In this document: positions 5,804 to 7,324 of the stretch, in pieces
Layout of the letters: each line of letters starts with the position of its first letter
Position numbering within the stretch: the first letter of the stretch is position 1
Source of the DNA: SMAG-U1939 sp035763125
GTDB lineage: Bacteria > Chloroflexota > Ktedonobacteria > Ktedonobacterales > JADMIN01
Reading direction: 5' to 3'
DNA: 7,324 bases
Assembly: GCA_035763125.1 (NCBI GenBank)
Contig: DASUBU010000082.1
Span: 1 to 7,324, forward strand
Position numbers and translations under genes: made by a program
Notes under the pieces: generated by a model
The model's input: only the letters and a program-made list of their open reading frames with translations
Database searches by the model: none
What the model was told of the DNA's origin: nothing

Positions 5804-6526
5804 TCATGCGGAGACGTACGCGGCGCGCGCGAAGGGGCGGTAGCCGGCGGCGTGGGCCAGGGCGAGCGAGGCGGTGTTCGCGGCGAGCGCGCTATAGAGC
5901 GGCACCAGTCCTTCGGTGGCGATCGCCGCAGCCCACAGCACTGTCACCGCGAGGCCGTAGCCGCGCCGCCGTGCATCGGGGAGCGTCCCTACGCCCAGCT
6001 CACATGCCTGGCCAGTCCGGCGCGAGCTGTGGGCGATGGCGACCAGCCGGCCTCGCGCATCAAAGGCGCCGATCGCCGGCTGGTGCGCCGGCTCGTCGAG
6101 ATAGTACGCCTCTTCGCCCGGCTCGTACTCCCTGACTGCGTCTCTATCAGCTTCGACCAGCCGCCGCGCGACCTTCTCCGCCTCCTCGATGTTCAGCCTC
6201 GGCGCCGATGTCTGGTGCAGCGCCACCTCGCGTGTCACGTCCGCCACGTCCTCAGCACTGGCAAGCGCCGCGAGCGCCTGCGCCCTGAGCGCCGGCCGTG
6301 CTGCTGCCGGAACCTCCGGCCGCCAGATCGTGAAGTGCTCTCCGGCCACTTCGGCAACGTAGACCATCCAGCCTGACTCGCCGCTGGGGAGCAGCCGTTT
6401 CACCGCGGCATCGTCATCGGGAAGGCACACGTTGTCGCCCGGCGTGAGCGGCGGGAGGCGCACGCCCCAGACCGCCTCGACGTGCAGCTTGAGAAGCGTC
6501 AGGTCGTCGTTCGTTGGCTTGCTCAT
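5804..6526 (-). CDS. GNAT-family N-acetyltransferase
   Basis: A 240-residue cytosolic protein with a C-terminal GNAT fold, which transfers an acetyl group from acetyl-CoA to an amine. The acetyl-CoA binding motif A is CELGVGTLPDARRRGYGLAV (175-194), with the pyrophosphate loop in RRRGYG. Motif B is NTASLALAHAAGYRPF at about 217-232. Strands before motif A include AIGAFDARGRLVAIAHSS (151-168). The first 130 or so residues form a separate N-terminal region with an acidic-hydrophobic pattern and the segment GWMVYVAEVAGEHFTIWRP (52-70), which I cannot assign. Two-part proteins of this kind are common among uncharacterised GNAT enzymes. The substrate is unknown. The ATG at 6524-6526 is preceded on the minus strand by AAGGAAA (6535-6541). 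It lies 37 bases downstream of the membrane protein gene on the same strand and is probably co-transcribed with it. It converges with DUF2182. Confidence 0.85.
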   Translation of the reverse strand: MSKPTNDDLTLLKLHVEAVWGVRLPPLTPGDNVCLPDDDAAVKRLLPSGESGWMVYVAEVAGEHFTIWRPEVPAAARPALRAQALAALASAEDVADVTREVALHQTSAPRLNIEEAEKVARRLVEADRDAVREYEPGEEAYYLDEPAHQPAIGAFDARGRLVAIAHSSRRTGQACELGVGTLPDARRRGYGLAVTVLWAAAIATEGLVPLYSALAANTASLALAHAAGYRPFARAAYVSA

Positions 6527-6563
6527 CGTCTCGCTTTCCTTGCCCTATCGCGCGTGCATGTGT

Positions 6564-7133
6564 TCATTGCGGCCGCTGGTGCAAGTAATCCAGGTACGCC
6601 AGCGCCTCCTCGCGTCGTCGTCGGCGTGCTCGCACGATGCCCACCGGGATGCCGACGACGACAGCCAGGAGACTCATGAGCAAAGCCACGACACCCGCAA
6701 TCATGAACGGAATGATGCCGATGAGGGCGAGTCCCACCAGGGCGAGGCGCAATGGCGATGAGTGCAGATCGGGAAACACGAAGAGAAACGGAGCTGCGAC
6801 GAAGGCCGGAAACGCTATTAGACCGCCTAGTTTCAGGGACCATAGGAGTATTCGCATCCAACGATTCAGCCAGCCCGGCAGCTCATTGGGCGGCAATCCG
6901 ACATCCAGCTCGGCGATCTGCGTCACCCCTCCCAGAAGAAACAGCACAGTGCTGACCAGCCAGACTGTCTCAGCCAACCCCATGAGCAGCCCATTCACCG
7001 GGATCCCAAGAACGACGGCCGCGACCACCACGAGACATGCGCATCCACCCACGACGCATACCGGCCAGCGTCGGCCAAGGACGATCAGTCGGCGCCGCAC
7101 TGTGCGTTGTGTCCGGTTGGTCTCCGCCATCAT
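6564..7133 (-). CDS. Multi-pass membrane protein of unknown function
   Basis: A 189-residue protein that I do not recognise. It has a basic N-terminus (TQRTVRRRLIVLGRRW), hydrophobic segments at about 24-46, 49-71, 95-120 and one long or double segment at 127-166, and a strongly basic stretch (RARRRRREE, 168-176) before a short C-terminal tail ALAYLDYLHQRPQ. Four or five membrane helices are likely, and the positive clusters suggest cytosolic ends. A soluble loop (72-93) contains ELDVGLPPNELPGWLNRW. No catalytic motif is visible. Two adjacent ATG codons are possible (7131-7133 or 7128-7130). An AGGGTGAGGGGAG stretch immediately upstream serves either. Codon use resembles the neighbouring genes, which supports a real gene. 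It appears to be the first gene of a two-gene unit with the GNAT gene, behind the promoter near 7160. Confidence 0.72.
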   Translation of the reverse strand: MMAETNRTQRTVRRRLIVLGRRWPVCVVGGCACLVVVAAVVLGIPVNGLLMGLAETVWLVSTVLFLLGGVTQIAELDVGLPPNELPGWLNRWMRILLWSLKLGGLIAFPAFVAAPFLFVFPDLHSSPLRLALVGLALIGIIPFMIAGVVALLMSLLAVVVGIPVGIVRARRRRREEALAYLDYLHQRPQ

Positions 7134-7157
7134 CTCCCCTCACCCTGCCTCGACGAC

Positions 7158-7188
7158 AGTATAGACCCGCCGGCAAGCGGCCTCACAA
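7158..7188 (-). promoter_or_regulatory. Possible promoter for the membrane protein-GNAT unit
   Basis: On the minus strand TATACT (7158-7163) matches five of six bases of the -10 consensus. TTGTGA (7183-7188) is a four-of-six -35 candidate at a long 19-base spacing. Transcription would begin near 7151, about 18 bases before the ATG at 7133. It lies in the 64-base gap after the upstream minus-strand gene. Confidence 0.42.
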
Positions 7189-7197
7189 CCGGCGGCC

Positions 7198-7324
7198 TCA
7201 CTCACTCTCTGCACCCGTTGTGACTGCCTCTGCGAACCCCGAACGCTCGATCCGCTCGACGATTCCCACGATCACATCGCGCTGCGCCGGTTGCAGCGCG
7301 TCCGCGATCAGGCGTGCCGTCTCG
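7198..7324 (-). CDS. C-terminal 41 residues of an unidentified protein, 5' end outside the window
   Basis: On the minus strand a frame is open from the window edge to TGA at 7198-7200 and reads ETARLIADALQPAQRDVIVG, then IVERIERSGFAEAVTTGAESE. The composition is natural for a protein: a helix-forming segment with third-position GC bias and a soluble, charged tail. It could be the end of a small helical regulator (the LQPAQRDVIVGIVERI pattern recalls the last helix of MarR-type proteins), but 41 residues are too few to assign. It runs in the same direction as the next two genes and ends 64 bases before the membrane protein start. Confidence 0.5.
   Translation of the reverse strand, partial: ETARLIADALQPAQRDVIVGIVERIERSGFAEAVTTGAESE

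Noticed and set aside
5379..5807. Minus-strand frame whose ATG overlaps the GNAT stop codon (ATGA), suggesting translational coupling
   Set aside because: The overlap is tempting, but most of the frame is antisense to DUF2182, the part in the intergenic gap has low-information Arg/Ser/Ala content, and no ribosome site precedes it.
5701..6376. Plus-strand frames opposite the GNAT gene
   Set aside because: Arg-rich products with no motif; the minus strand carries intact GNAT motifs A and B.

Overview
The window is high-GC, gene-dense bacterial chromosome. The gene set is a FadD15-type acyl-CoA synthetase, a LURP-one-like protein, a stand-alone TIGR00300/LOR-SDH protein, a DUF1326-DUF2182 pair and a GNAT enzyme. 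Together with GC-rich codon use this best fits Chloroflexota (Thermomicrobia or Chloroflexia-like). That placement is an inference from gene content; Actinomycetota cannot be excluded. I see no rRNA, tRNA, CRISPR array, IS element or phage gene.

Layout. Positions 1-1896 (+) hold a long-chain acyl-CoA synthetase whose start lies before the window and which ends in a proline-rich repeat tail. Its last 65 bases overlap a broken P-loop kinase gene (1832-2117, +): an intact Walker A motif followed by a frame change and an in-frame stop. Next come a LURP-one/Tubby-fold protein (2155-2643, +) and a TIGR00300 protein (2713-3927, +), the family that includes archaeal-type ornithine cyclodeaminase. A 180-base intergenic region follows, with repeated GATAGC elements and a good sigma-70-like promoter (perfect TTGACA, 17-base spacer). 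It drives a Cys-rich DUF1326 protein (4108-4743, +) and, 102 bases later, a Met- and Cys-rich DUF2182 membrane protein (4846-5628, +).

From 5629 the strand changes. A GNAT acetyltransferase (5804-6526, -) and an unrecognised multi-pass membrane protein (6564-7133, -) are probably co-transcribed from a TATACT-type promoter near 7160. The 3' end of another minus-strand gene (7198 to the window edge) lies upstream of them.

The most interesting part is the DUF1326-DUF2182 module. A soluble protein with a CxCxxxCxC cluster and a membrane protein with a Met-rich loop and several Cys residues sit behind their own promoter, which suggests an uncharacterised metal (possibly copper) handling system. 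Second is the decayed kinase fused by overlap to the end of the acyl-CoA synthetase gene. The other genes look like ordinary housekeeping or accessory metabolism.
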